Assembly (NCBI RefSeq): GCF_000687475.1
Contig: NC_057318.1
Coordinates: 3,968,001-4,032,000 of the forward strand
Reading direction: 5' to 3'
Length of the DNA stretch: 64,000 nucleotides
Origin: Ustilaginoidea virens
Lineage: Eukaryota; Ascomycota; Sordariomycetes; Hypocreales; Clavicipitaceae
The notes beneath the pieces are model-generated. The model ran no database searches and was not told the origin of the DNA. It saw only the letters and a list, made by a program, of their open reading frames with translations. Both the position numbers and the translations under genes were made by a program. Shown here in pieces: positions 33,766 to 46,700 of the stretch. Every line of letters starts with the position of its first letter. The first letter of the stretch is position 1.

Positions 33766-33835
33766 GAGACGAGACGAGACGAGACGAGACGAGACGAGAC
33801 GAGACGAGACGAGACGAGACGAGACGAGACGAGAC
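33766..33835. repeat. (GAGAC)14 pentanucleotide repeat
   Basis: Fourteen perfect copies, 70 bp, with one GAGGC variant just before. The perfection implies recent expansion. Confidence 0.95.
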
Positions 33836-34894
33836 GTTCCGGAACGCTCACGCTGACAAGCTGGAATCCGGATCTAATAAACATACGCCATCTGCCAAGG
33901 GATACATACCGGGGCTCAGATCGGCATGCCCCCCCTTTCTTGGCGCCGTCATTCTTGCTGACACGATGCATTGGGGGGGGGGGGGGGGGGTACAGGCCAG
34001 ACCCTTTGGCATCAAAGCCTGGAACAAAAGTACGTTTGTGATGGATGAACAAGCCAGAAACAGACAAGCGAATCGAGGCGGAACGCGGTCGCGATGCATG
34101 CTGATGGCGGCGGCGGCCGCCGCGCACCGTGCCGCGCACTGTCCACCGTTCCTTTGCGGAATCCTTCGTAATCCTCATGATGCTCATAATCCTCCTTAGT
34201 AAATCTGCGAAAAAGGGGGACACGGAGCATCCGTCGACTGCGCTGGACGATGGGAGGGGCATGATGTCCCTTTGCAGCCCTCTGGCTGGCTAGCCCTCTG
34301 GCAAGCCCTCTGGCAAGCCCTCCCGCAGCCCAAGCTACCCATGGCCAAGCCCTGCAATAGCGCGAAGCGAAAGGGGGCATGAGGCAGGGCAGGGGTCTTT
34401 AGCGCCAGGGCTTCGGGCTTTGCTCTCGCTCTCGCATCTCACTGGTGCGGTCTGGTGCGTACATGTACATGCTCCGTACACGATACATCAATGTCAACCA
34501 ACTTCCCCCAAGCTGCTGCGTCGCCAAGAGGCGCCAATCGCGGATTTACCCCACAGTAATCCCTGAGCACGCACGGATACGGAGAGCGGGCTGAGCCAAA
34601 AGAAGAAGAAGAAAAAAAAGAGAAAAGAAAAAAAAAACAAAAAAAAAAAAAAACAAAAAAAAAACTGAAGAGACGCCCGTGTCGGGGCTTCTCCGCCGGC
34701 GCTGGGGTGAAACCCGCCGGACCGGGGCGAGCATCCTGGCCGCAAACAGTTGACCAGATTGACAATCACCAACATTGCCTGTACGGAGTACTTGTACCGT
34801 ATTTGACCCAAGGTCTGGTCAAGTGTCTGGCGCCCAAGGTAGCGCGTATATATACATACATACCATTTGATACATACCACCGCTCGCCACCTCC

Positions 34895-34934
34895 CCACCT
34901 GCCCACCTGCCCACCTGCCCACCTGCCCACCTGC
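34895..34934. repeat. (CCACCTGC)5 octanucleotide repeat
   Basis: Five perfect 8-bp copies in the spacer. A CCTGA/CCTGG-rich degenerate tract follows at 35008-35036. Confidence 0.9.
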
Positions 34935-36080
34935 GCTGGCGCCTGGATCGTGGGGCCCGTCCGCTGACCAGACATGGCGCAGGGGTCCTGGACCCTGAGA
35001 TCCATTCGACCTGACCTGACCTGGCCTGACCTGACCATTCCAGTCATTGCTGCTTACATTGAATGTTTTCTTCTTGTTCTTTCCCGCCCAGCACCGACTC
35101 GGTACATACATGCATGTTACTTTGCACACACGTACCGACCGTTCCCCCCACGTGGCGAATCGCAGAGGGGTCCAGTCCAGCCAGGCTCCTCCACCTTGGC
35201 TTATCGACTGTAGGGGTAGGGATCAACGTCTCGGCCGCCAGCGACTTGCCAGCAGGTACTTGCTTATACATAGCGTCAACCCAGCGGCGGATAAGTAAAA
35301 AAAATTAGAAAGAAAAAAAAAAGAAAAAAAAGAAAAAGAAAAAGAGAGACAAGAGAGACGAAAAAAGGTCGCCGGGCGAAAACAGACAGCCCACCTTGGC
35401 CGAGGCTCACTGTACATCAATTATATACAATGTATTGCCCATCGGGGCCTTTTAAAGGAGCAAGTCAGACCTGCCGTGCCCACGAGACGGGCGGGAATAA
35501 ACCACGTAGATTATTGACAGATCCGTGAGCCAGCCCTAGTACACTACTCCCTCCTATTCCTTGTATCGTGTTGCCATTCGCAAGCCCTGCTCGGATCACG
35601 ACAGTATGCAGCTCTTACACCCCCCATGCGCGCGCAATGGAGCAGTGCCGCTGCGGACCACACGACCTCACACCAAGGGCCTGGCCTGTTGGAAACTCAA
35701 CCGCTGGATTTTCATACGCTACCGCTACTCGGACAGATCCCAAACGCAGCACCTGCCTCGATACGTCTGCGAAGAGAACGGGGAATCATGCCGAAATCGA
35801 GGGCCGGAGAACCATTCCCATCATGTTTGGGGGCCGCGGCCAAGGGGTATCCGATGCAACTCCGACCACGATCCTCGCGAACCGCCCGTTTCAAGGGACG
35901 AAGCTGGCTGGCACAAAGAGAAATAGGTAAAAAAAAAGAAAATAATAACAAGGACAAAAGAAAAGAAAAAGGGGGGAGATGAAAAAAAGGGGGAAAAAGG
36001 CAAGGGAAAGGGGAAAAAAAGGCACAGGCATGAATTCGGGGCGGCACCATCATCCCTTTGCGTAGCCCGGCCCGTCGCCA

Positions 36081-39000
36081 TCACCGCCTGGGCAAATTGC
36101 TCCTCCCGCCCATCTGACCGCCCCCAACACCTCCCGTGTGCCATCCTTGGCTGACGCTGTTCTTCACGATAAGCGCTGCGGCCGCCGTGGCAGCTTGACG
36201 CTCTCTCTGCCGATGCCGCTCCTTCAGATAGTGCGCCGCCTCCGGCCTCATCCGCAGAATGCGCAGAATCATGTCGTCGCTGGGATCAGCCTGAGCCTCT
36301 CTTCTTTTGGCTTCCTTCTCCTTCCGCATCGTGCCCAGGTTGCGACTCATCATGATGGTCTTGCCGCGCTTGATGGTGCCCATGCTCGCAAAGGCGCCGG
36401 CCCCGCCAAACGTCGCGCCCAGCGACGCCGGCGCCGACATGCGGTTCTGCTGCGGTTGCTGCAGCAAGGCCTGCTGCGCCCGCTGCGCTGTTGCCGCTGC
36501 CATGCGCTCCGACTCCCGGATGAGGCTGTTGGTGTCCTCAAAGTAGAAAAAGTTGAGCGATGCAAGCTCGTGCCACTTAGGCGACTTGAGCACCTCGGCC
36601 GGCACGCCCAGCTGCTCGCCCGAGTGCTCGTCCTTGGCGTTGAAGAAGGCAAAGAGCATCTCCAGCCAATGGTAGACAACGTCCAACTCCTTTCTCGTCA
36701 GCGCCCTCTTCGTCGATGGCTTGTCCGAGAGCGGCGGTACCAGCAGGTTTTCGATGGTCATGAGCACCTCCTTCCACAGTCTGGTCATGACCGCAATCAT
36801 TGTGGCCTCGGTCAGGGTTTGCTTCATGATGGCGAAATTCTCGTCAAAGTACGTAAACAGACGAGTTAGAGCACCTTCGATCTGGCTCGACGTTGCCACG
36901 GGCATCGACGACGTCCTCTTCTTCCACAGGCTAGTCACGGAAGCACCGATTCCGCCAGTCCCCAGGAGGCCGCGCAAAGTCTCTCGAGACAAGGTTGCGC
37001 TGATTTGTGTGGTGAGCTGCATTCACTGGGTCAGCAACAACTTTTTCATCGACGGATGCAAAAGAAAAAAAGAAAAAAAAAAAAAAAAACCCTTGCCTTG
37101 TCGGTAATCTTCCGCACCATGTCTCTCTCCGTTCTTTTGAGGTGACGGAAAGCCTTGCCAAAGTGAAACTGAATATCATCACGTTCTCCTTCCATGCTGA
37201 CTCTGATGAGGATTCGACCTTGTGAATCCAGTTCTAGCCAGAATTCCCGCGGGAGGTAGTCGCTGAAGTGTACGGGATCCAACTTCAACGACGTACGCCC
37301 TACATAATCGTGATCGCCGATCGTGTCGTAGTCCCATACAGTGGCAATGATGTTAACTGGCCCCTGCACTGTAACGTCAAACGATTCATCCCAGCGAGGA
37401 TTGAGATTCCGGTAAATGATACGGGTCTTGTGGAGCCGCTTCTGATACTCATCGCCAAAGACAACGTATGGGTCGCTGTACCCACTGGGATCACACGGCT
37501 TCAGATCCTCAGCCTCCACCACCTTGATCGTGAAGGTGTATTTACTCGGCTTTCGAACCTTCTTCTTGGGACCGTCGAGCCGCTCCAGAAGGGCGGCACA
37601 GGCTTCCGCGTTCATGCTTTTTTCCAACTTGTCCAACTCCTGCATGGCATACTCGACGTTGTTCAGCTTCACAAAAGACTATTTTTGGGAGACGTCCGGG
37701 TTAGTCCGCTGCGATCCTTTCATCTCCCTCCATTGCTGACCAATCTGCTGCTCACCTCTGGGTAAAATTGAAAGGGCTGGGCCTTCTCCTTGTTGCTCCA
37801 TGCCTCTTTAGCATACTGCATCCATTTCTCCTGTGTTGACTGATTTTGAGCAGCCAAGTCCTCTGCCGACGGGCGATCCATTTCCTTGGCGAAGCACTGC
37901 TCAACAATTTCGCAGTATTGCCCAATGCCAGAACTGATGCTTCGTGCGAGAGCCGTCATGAATCGCGCGTGATGCTCGTCGTTGTCCCACTGCAGGGCAA
38001 AGACGGTATCTACAGTCTGGTTGAAAAGCATGAAGACGTCAATAACAGACACGCTATGTCGCTCCGAGTCGAGTGCTATCTGCTCTGGGCTTTGCGTTCG
38101 GACGTGGAACTGGTCGTGCTTGATTGCTTGCTCCACAAAATCAGTCATCTTCGCCTCCGCAGTGTGTATCCAGCGCCACACAAAGTCTACAAGGAGGTTC
38201 TCAATGTTGAACTCAAACGGGACATTCGAGAGAGACTCCAAATGAATGCGGCGAATCTCGACCAACTCATTGTACAGCTCGAACCCGTCCTGGATGGGTA
38301 TTTCATGTCCGGCTCCTTTCGCAGTGTTCAAAATGGTCTCAATGATGACGCTGGCGTCCTTTTCAAAACTGGGGAAAATTTCCTGCACCAGGATCGCGAA
38401 AGCATCAACTCCCATGATTTCCTTGTTGTTCCTGTAGCGCTTTCGGATCCGTTCGCAGAGCTTCGTCGTCGATTTGCCCAAGCTTATCACGTGGGCAAAG
38501 TCCCAATCCTCCTTCTGGGCCGGGATCTCCTTTTGCATAGAATCGCGGTAGACGTCGTTGGCCGTCTGGCAAAGGCCATGGGTCAGGTGCTCTGCAAACT
38601 CGGCCGCAGCGCCCGGTCGAGGTGAAAATGTAGGGTCAGCCTCTATGTGTTCCTTGAGAAGAACCATTACCGCTGAGATGTTCGGTGGCTTGGAAGCGTA
38701 ACACTGCCCCATGAGATCGTACAGCTCCCGCAGCAATGCGTCGTACAAGGTACGAAAAGTTTGCTGGTAAACGGCAAAATCGTGCAATGTCCATCTGCCG
38801 GGGTCAATTTCGCTCAGGGACGCTGAGTGGTTTGTAATATGAGGCGCCTTCTTCATTTCCGGTTGCGGTGACTTGACCAACTCGAAAACGGTCTCGAGCT
38901 CATCGGACACTATCTCCTGGTCCAAGAATTTTCGAGCCGCTACTTCCAGCAGCGTGATTAACCGCGAGGACTGGGGGACTCGCCATCGCACACAGAGTTC

Positions 39001-40365
39001 AGTCAGGAGCTCCATTGACTGCTTCGACAAGGGTTGGTAATCCGATGCCGGGTCTGCGTGTAACTGATCATATGTGACGGCATGCTGCAGAATGTACTTG
39101 TAAAATTCCCTCGGGTCTGGCGGAATAAAGGTGTATATAGCTTCCTCGACCGCGCGAAGGCCGCCTGCTTCGTTGCCAAGAGATAGATTGGAAAGACTGA
39201 TGGATGTGTCGAGGGAAAGTGAACTGCCGCCATCTTGTGCAGATATGGCGCGGCTGAGGTCTGCATAGGCCTGGTCATTACTGTACAAAGACTGCGGCCT
39301 GCCGGGCAACGATTTCTCCAAGCTAGCTGTCGATCTCTTGGCCAACTCCGGCTTGGCCGTCAAGATGTCCAGCATCATTTGCGAGAGATGGGGTGCCTCG
39401 GATTTCTTCCATTCGGAAAAAGCATCCTCAACGTCGAAGTCCTGACTGCAGAGTGCGCCAGCCATGTTGGAGTTGAGCCTGTGCTGGTACGACTTGAGAT
39501 CTATTAAAGCCGCCTCCTCTGTCCAAGCCTGGCGGTGTTCGTTGATTTCGGACTGCACATCGGACAAGCTCATGCCAAAGATGCTTGCCACGACTTGGAC
39601 CATTGGCATATCCTTGACATCGTAGCTTAACGGAACCACCACTTCGATGGTCGAACCTCTTTTGTCCTGGCCGTTCTCTACCAGGTTCTGGTCATTGGTC
39701 AGGAGCTTATTTTCCAGCGAGCTGAGTCTCGATATGAGCTCAGCCCGATCTCGGTCGTGGCCGTGATTTCGCAAGATGCTGATGTTCAACCTGACAAAGA
39801 GGGCCAGATGCCGATCGGGGAGCAACTTCCAGGAGTCGTCGTCTGGCGCCCTGCTCTTTTGAGCCGCCTTGGTAGCAGATGAGTAGAATATGAGAATCAA
39901 GGGCTCAAACTTTCTCTCTTTCAGAGTCTTTTGGAAGTCCTTGTCGGAGAAAGCGGTGTATGCCTCGGCGAAGCTGCGTTTGACAGCAGCGTCGTTGAAA
40001 CCGGGGAGGGATTCGCTGCCTCTAATGACGCCACCAACACGGTCGAGTAGCTGCGAGGCGAAACCGCTGGGCAATTTCAAGCTCGTCGAGCCCCCCGCGA
40101 TGTATTCTTGGACGAGCTGGACGACGCTCGTGTGCGATCGGGTGATTGGTTTCGGGGCGGGGACATATTGCTTGCGTTTCGCTCGGGGTTGCAGGAGGTA
40201 GTGCAGATAGGCGGTGCGAAGAGCAAAGCTTCGAGCCTCTTCATGCTCGACGACAATGTGCTGGTGACGCACCGCCCGCGAGGCTGTTCTACCTCTGAAC
40301 GAGTCCTTGCTGGCGCTCTTTACGCGGCGACTCGGCGTCCACGATTGCCGCGAGGCAGTCGACAT
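36081..40365 (-). CDS. UNC13/MUN-C2 domain protein
   Basis: Exons (complement) 37756..40365, 37097..37678 and 36081..37016 encode 1375 residues. A basic N-terminus leads into a long helical region (MUN/DUF810 type) that continues after the C2 insert. The C2 domain at about 912-1020 shows YTFTIKVVEAEDLKPCDPSG and YSDPYVVFGD, with Asp residues typical of Ca2+-binding loops, then WDYDTIGDHDYVG. Fungal relatives, such as fission yeast Ync13, act at the plasma membrane in exocytosis, endocytosis and septation. The last intron (37017-37096) needs a GC donor (AAG-GCAAGG) to keep the frame KITDK-LTTQIS. The last exon ends in a Gln/Arg-rich tail. The gene is divergent from the ArfGAP gene, another membrane-traffic gene, across 3.4 kb. 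Confidence 0.92.
37017..37096 (-). other. GC-AG intron in the UNC13-like gene
   Basis: On the coding strand exon 2 ends GACAAG and the intron begins GCAAGG; it ends AATGCAG before CTCACCACACAA. The only nearby GT (two codons later) gives the wrong phase for the next exon. A long T-run follows the donor. Confidence 0.75.
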
Positions 40366-43300
40366 TACGGGGCTTGGTTGGTGATGTCTGTTCTAGACGA
40401 GGGTCGACTTGGTGCCCAACGCGATACGAGACACACGCACGATCATGACCAGCAAATACAGAGACCCGGTATCGCAACGCTGATTCGAGCGAACTGGAGG
40501 AGGGGCTGAAGAAGAGGAGAATTCGAACAGGATGGCGGCCTTGAGTGACGGAGTGACGGGGGAAGTCGAATCGCTCGAGTCGGTTCACTCCAATCTCCTG
40601 GCTTGTCCAGAGGACTCAGCACCGAAACCCTGGTAGTGGCCGGCTCTCTCTGCTCGGTGGAGGAATCGGCCTAGGGAGAGGTGGAGCTCGGGTGGTGGAG
40701 AGCAGGCCACTGAATTTGCAGTGAATCTTTGCTGTCGCTCTTTTTCGCAACTATCACCAAGGCGTGAAGGCCGTGATTGACGGGTTGGTGAGAGGACGTC
40801 GGCGGAGCTGGAATGGACCAGCCCAGCCACCTTCAGGCTACTGCCGCTGCTGGCAGAGCAAGGAGTACGGAGCAGGTAGACAGACGGTGGGATGCTGCTG
40901 ACGGTGTGTATAGGCGTCAGTGCTTTGGCTTCCAGAAAAACCCAAAAATAGTCGGCGGCCGTGGTGGTTGTCGCAGGCAGAAATGAAGGGAGACATCTGA
41001 AGTGACTCCGACGTCATGCTGAGCCAACCATTTTGGGCCAAATCGACTTTGTCTGTTGGAAAGAATGGGGCGCCATCAAGACGGTCAAGGCCGAGTCTTG
41101 TCAAGCCTGGGCTAGGCTTCGTTAGGTCAGGCAGGCAGCCAGGGGCAACCAGGGATGGCGGCACGCCACAAGCAGTGACCCACCCGTCGCAGCGTCAATA
41201 CCTTTGGGCAAGGTACCTAGGTAAGGTACCTTCGTTGACATGACTGATGTGGTCTGGCAACATGTCACGATGCTGTCAACTGTAGGTCAACGGTACGTAA
41301 CCATATGTACCTCCCAGCACATCCACTGAGAATGGCCAGTGTGCATGGACGTTTTCAGAGTCGCTGCCACACATAGGCCAAAGAGAGACGAATGGGTCAC
41401 ATGCGACGGCACGGTACAATCTGGAGGCAAATAAAATCATCCAGGCCCTTTTGCCTCGACAATCTTGAAACACGGCAGCGGGGGTAACATGCCGCTGGGC
41501 CCGCGTTGTTGTACATGACCAGACAGACCAACAGGTTCCAGGCTGGGTCCTCCTCGGCCCTTCCGGTTGCCTCTTGTCGGGGAACAAGTAACAAGTCGAC
41601 AACTTGAACGATATTCTGCACGGCTTGCCTTGCCATGCATGACGCGATGACGCGATGACGCTGGCACTGGGGTTTTATTAATCAGACCCAGGCCTCCATC
41701 GCGATTCACGACACAAGGGGTGCTTTGTGGCATGCGCATGCCCAGGTTCCCGCGGATGCTTGAGCCTACCACGTCCGTAGGGTTGATGTAATAATCAATT
41801 GATGCTTTGCGTCTCGGCATTTGCTTCGTCGGCAATTTTGGTGGGTGCAAGGTGCTACCGCCCAGCCCACTCTTTGCGAGTGCCGGCTTTTCTTCTTTCG
41901 ACTTGTCTTGACTTGTCATGTGACTTTTTCTTCGTTGCCCAACCTGCCCAACCTGCCCGGACTCTTGGACTCTGGACTCTTGTGCACATGCAGTATCCCG
42001 TCGTACGTTGATTCAAAACGCTGACTTGGGTATACGAAAGGGAACATGCACTGGCACGGAATCCTCAACCCGCTCTTTGCGCACGCCTGGAATACTCGTA
42101 TTGCGTCGGGGAATGCAGTGCAACCACGGAATGGTGGTTGAACCACCCCGTAGTCCCGTAGTGGCAGCGTCACTTTATCCACGTTGAACATTGGACAAAA
42201 GCCCCGGCCATTGAAAGAGCATGGCATGCGCCAGACGCTTACAAGTCCCCAGCCGTGTTTCGCCGGGGCGCCTCTGTTTTATCAGCCGCCCAGGCGGCCT
42301 TTGTTGATCGGTCAGGGACCCGGGGCTCATGATGCGCTGGCGCTGCTGTCAACGTGACCAGGAGTCCTCGGCATGTTCTGGTATGGCGCCGTGAATCGTA
42401 ACCTGCGGCAGGGCCGCGCTACATACGAGCAAAATACGACGTCGAGCCGAGAGGAGCAGGCTCTACCTAAGGTAGGCAGGACACGGCGCCAAGGGTACAT
42501 GTACAGTGCCGTACAGTAGTTGCAGCGACAATGCAGCGGCAATGCAGCGCATGCTCTGTTGACTGGAATTTGCGACATGAAAGATGCCGTTTGTTGATCT
42601 GATGATTCCTTGCCAACAGGAAACATGCCCGCTACAGGCACAGCCCAGCGGCACAGCACAGCGGCATAGCCCAGTATATTAGGTTAGGTACCTACCTGGT
42701 ACCTGGGTTTCCTCCTTGTTGGCCTGTGCAGACGTCAACCAGAATCTGGCTTCAATCTCACCGCCCATCTCTGTAGAATCTGGATGGCTCGCTGAACCGG
42801 AATTTCTTTTCCGTACATGGCAAGGGTGTGGACGCAGAGAGAAGGGGCTTCTAGCCAACAAATTCTTCGCTGGTACACCTGACACGCCTTGGATGAGTTT
42901 GCGTACGCTGGCCATATGGCCACCACCAGAATTCAATTCAGACCAGACTTTTGGTCAGCAGTCGGATGACGTCGGGCCCACTGGACTCTTATGCAAGTTG
43001 ACATGTGCCCAGCTCTACGCTCTGACACCTGCTTACTGTCAATAGGTGCGGCCAGGCTACAGCCCACCTTGACCAGCAGGTACCAGCTGTAACAGACATG
43101 TACGTGCCTATCAGTTGACCTCTTGGGTACGCTACAGCACCTCCCAATTCTCGTCAAGCAGTGCCTCTAACTGTCTTGGGCTGCCTATCCGTGCTTTGTT
43201 CAATGGCGGCTTGAATCGCCTTGTGTGAAGCCTACATAGGTCCAAGTAGGTTCCTGCATTTGACTCCTACCTACCTACCTCTAACCCACCTCTACCTCTT

Positions 43301-43760
43301 GACTGCTTCAAACTCAACTCCTCCACACTTTCCATCCTCCAGTTACCAATAGCGACCAGACCATATTTTTTTTTCGCGCCAACACATCCCAGAAATCTTC
43401 GTATCCGATATATGCTTTCGCCCTTACGCTGCATTGCCATCTTATCCCAACTCGAGCCTCCCCCCCACCACCCCCCCCCGGGCGGCCCTGGTGTACGACA
43501 AGAGCTTTGATTTCTGAGCATTTTTTTTCCCTTTTGCGTCGGCCTGTATCCACTACTGAAGTTTGAACGACTCGACGACATACCACTGGTCCAGCTTCCT
43601 CCCCAGCAGCCGACACCCCGCGCCTAGGTTGCTTCTTCCTGGTCCTCATTCAACTTGCCTGCTCAACTGGCCAACATAACTCGCAGCTCGCAGCTCGCAG
43701 CTCCCAAGTTGCTCGAGCTGACAACCCTGTGTCGGCGGATGCGGTTGAGCCCTCTTCAAC
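40366..43760. other. Divergent spacer, UNC13-like / ArfGAP
   Basis: No supported gene. AGGTACCTAGG words occur at 41210-41235 and 42690-42712. The longest open frame with an ATG (41437-41919, minus, 160 codons) has no recognisable domain and unremarkable composition. Pyrimidine-rich DNA at 43260-43500 precedes the ArfGAP start and may be its promoter or leader. Confidence 0.55.
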
Positions 43761-46700
43761 ATGGGCAACGTTACCAGCAGACCTGATGAAGGGTCCGCCG
43801 CTCTATATCTCAGAGACCAGGATAAGTGCACGTTTGCCACAGCCAACTCGCTCAACATCATCCCCTCCCCGCATACCGTATGCCGTATGTGATTCTTGTT
43901 TTGCTGGTTTGAGCTGACCTTTTTCACTCTGCGTCTAGTAAGCATATCTTCGCTCGTCGTCACGAACCCACGGAAGCGCAGCTCCCTCAGTATAGTTCCA
44001 AATGCATTTCCAGCAAGCAAGGTAACCGTCAGTCGGTTGCCTGGTGATCCATCTCCCGTAGAATTCGTACAGGTAAGCTTGGCGCCAAATCATGAACGCA
44101 CATGACTTGTGGGCTTTACCTCGCCTAACCAATCACTGGATTGACAGGACCCCGAAATATCCAACAGTCCCAACGGAGGACCGAATATTCTCCTCAAATT
44201 GAGTAGTGATGATGAGCTCATATTTACCTTCACATTTGTTATCCGCCAGTCACACCAACTCGTCGGTTCCGAGGCGAAACCAGCAACCGTTGACACCAAT
44301 ATATCTGGTCTTACCTTTGTCTGTGGCTCGAGGCCGCGAGAGGTGGCCAACCTCGTAACTCGCGAGTTCCACGCCGATCCAAACCTACACAAGAACGCAA
44401 ACGTCGATCTTGTCGGTGACTACGGGACCAGCGGCAGTCCCTCGGTTAGTTTTGAATGGACGTGGAAGTGGAAGCCCCCGAGGCCAGTTGAAGATAAAGG
44501 AGGTGGTTGGAGAAATAGCTGCAGTGTAAGGACATGCGGTACCGTTGACTTTTAATGACGCTTTGCCACGATGGGGCGACTAACTTGCTTCCGACTTCAT
44601 AGTTTGTTGAATACGATCCTCGAGCACATCGTCTCGATATCCTAGCAAGCTTTTCCTACTGGGTTTCAAGTACGTTACTTCCGCTTGTCTACCTACCTCT
44701 ACCTGGGTATCTCAGTGAGCCCCGTTACACCCCCACCCGAATACTAACCAAGTCATTAGGTCCAGGATCACCACTCAGCCACCCGAGTTCTCCCTCTCCG
44801 CAGTTTTACCTGAGCTCACCACCCAAAATACGCGTTGCATCTACGCAATCGGTCGACTCTCGCCTGACTGGAATCGATTTTGACGAGCCCGGGTCTCCGC
44901 TTATAAGCCCCAGCGACAACCTGACACAGACGACCACAAACACGACACAAGAGACGGTCAAGGTGGATGTGCTGTGTCCCCGGCATGACGATGATGTCAA
45001 TGTTAGCGACGATGGACCGGTCTTTCGAGCAACATTGAAGGCACTTGAACAGAAAACTGGAAACATGCGAACGCAAATGAAGAAGGTCCTGAAGCGAGCT
45101 GAGCAAGCGCACTTGCAGCAAACCGAGGCCAATGATGCATTCATAGCATTCATGGACGCTTTACAAGAGGCGTCTTCCACCAATGCCAATGCCTTTCAAC
45201 CCGCACTGGAGCACTACTTTGATAAGATAGCTCGCGACGTCCTGTTGTATGAACGCCAAAACACGGCCAATCTGCAGAGAATAATCATCGACCCCCTCAA
45301 TAAGCTCTACCAGTTCGATATCAAGCAGGCCGAGTCGAAGAAGCGTGAGTTTGAAGAGGAGAGTAAAGATTATTACGCCTACGTGTCGCGCTACCTGGGG
45401 CAACGGCAAGATTCGGTCAAGGCCAAGAAGCTCGCCGACAGCGATTCAAAGTATCAGAACAAGAGACGAAACTTTGAGCTGAAGCGATTCGATTACTCCA
45501 ACTTTATGCAAGATCTCCATGGTGGCCGCAAGGAGCAAGAGGTGTTGTCCCATCTGACGAGATACGCGGATGCACAAACAAAAGGTTTCCTCGCCACCGC
45601 AAAGAAAATAGAGGATTACTTGCCGCACCTGTCTGCGTTAAGCACCGAGGTCCAAGAAGCAACCAAAGAATACGAGTACCGGCGACGAGAACGCGAGGAA
45701 AAGAGGCGGCAAATGGAGAAGCCGAGCACACCCTACCTCGAGCCCGAGCAGGCTGGCCCAAGCAGCGCTGTTTCTCCAGCCGCAACATCGAATGGGACTG
45801 GCGGGAACACTTCCGACAACGAGCTTGGCCGGTCTGACAGCGCAGACTCGCAGGTCAAAACCGCCGTTGGTATTGGAATCAGCCAGCCCGCTGTTCCCCA
45901 AGGAGTTGAGCTGTCTCGGTCTCCCGGCAGCCAAGGACAGTCTTCCATTGCTAGTTCGGCTGGAACCAAGTTCAAGGGATTTCGAGACCTGGAGGAACGG
46001 GATGCGAGCCAGACAACCGTAATCCAACGAAAAGAAGGCCTGTTATGGGCGCTCAACAGGCCAGGGGGTCATGTCGATCCACGCAACTTGAACAAGCAAG
46101 GATGGCATAAGTAAGTCAAACACTGAATTCCGTTTGCGTAAGATGTCAGAGATGCGCCTCGGGAGCGGAGAAGAGAAAGAGGACGGCAAGGTGGAATCGT
46201 TACACCGTCGCCTTGGTATTGACACTAACCATCGACATTGGCAGGTTTTGGATAGTGTTGGATCAGGGGAAATTGTCCGAGTACAGCAACTGGAAGCAGA
46301 AACTTGACCTCCACATGGAACCCATCGATTTACGCATGGCTTCCGTTCGTGAAGCACGTAATGCGGAGCGTCGTTTTTGCTTCGAGGTCATCACACCAAG
46401 CTTCAAACGGGTTTACCAAGCGACGTCGGAAGAAGACATGAACAGCTGGATCACTTCCATAAATAATGCCTTGCAAAGCGCAATGGAAGGTCGCGGTGTC
46501 CAGGAACGCGCCTCATCAAGCAAGTCGTCTGGCGATTCGTCTTTGAAGAGGGATATCGGCTCAATACTGACTGGCAAAACCCAATCCCTGGGACATGGCG
46601 GACACTCGCACCATCATCATTCCAGCTCGACTCCAGGAATTCCGGTGCGCAGAATAACTGTCGGGGCACGCCCGAGTGTGGTGCGCACAAGCAGCTCAGG

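Larger units (their letters stand above)
31016..36080. other. Long repeat-rich spacer upstream of the histidine kinase
   Basis: No supported gene in 5 kb. Contents: A50 tract (31333-31382), TGG/GGT-rich tract (31835-31872), AGGTACC words (31978-32030 and 32226-32270), TACTCCGTA (33066), (CATA)n (33244-33272), CT- and ATTTTC-repeats (33376-33445), (GAGAC)14 (33766-33835), a G-run (33972-33989), (CCACCTGC)5 (34895-34934). It holds the histidine kinase promoter and the 3' end of the UNC13-like gene's transcript. Confidence 0.6.

Noticed and set aside
41437..41919. 160-codon minus-strand frame upstream of the ArfGAP gene
   Set aside because: It starts with ATG and has a plausible hydrophilic composition, but no recognisable motif and no splice or codon-bias support.
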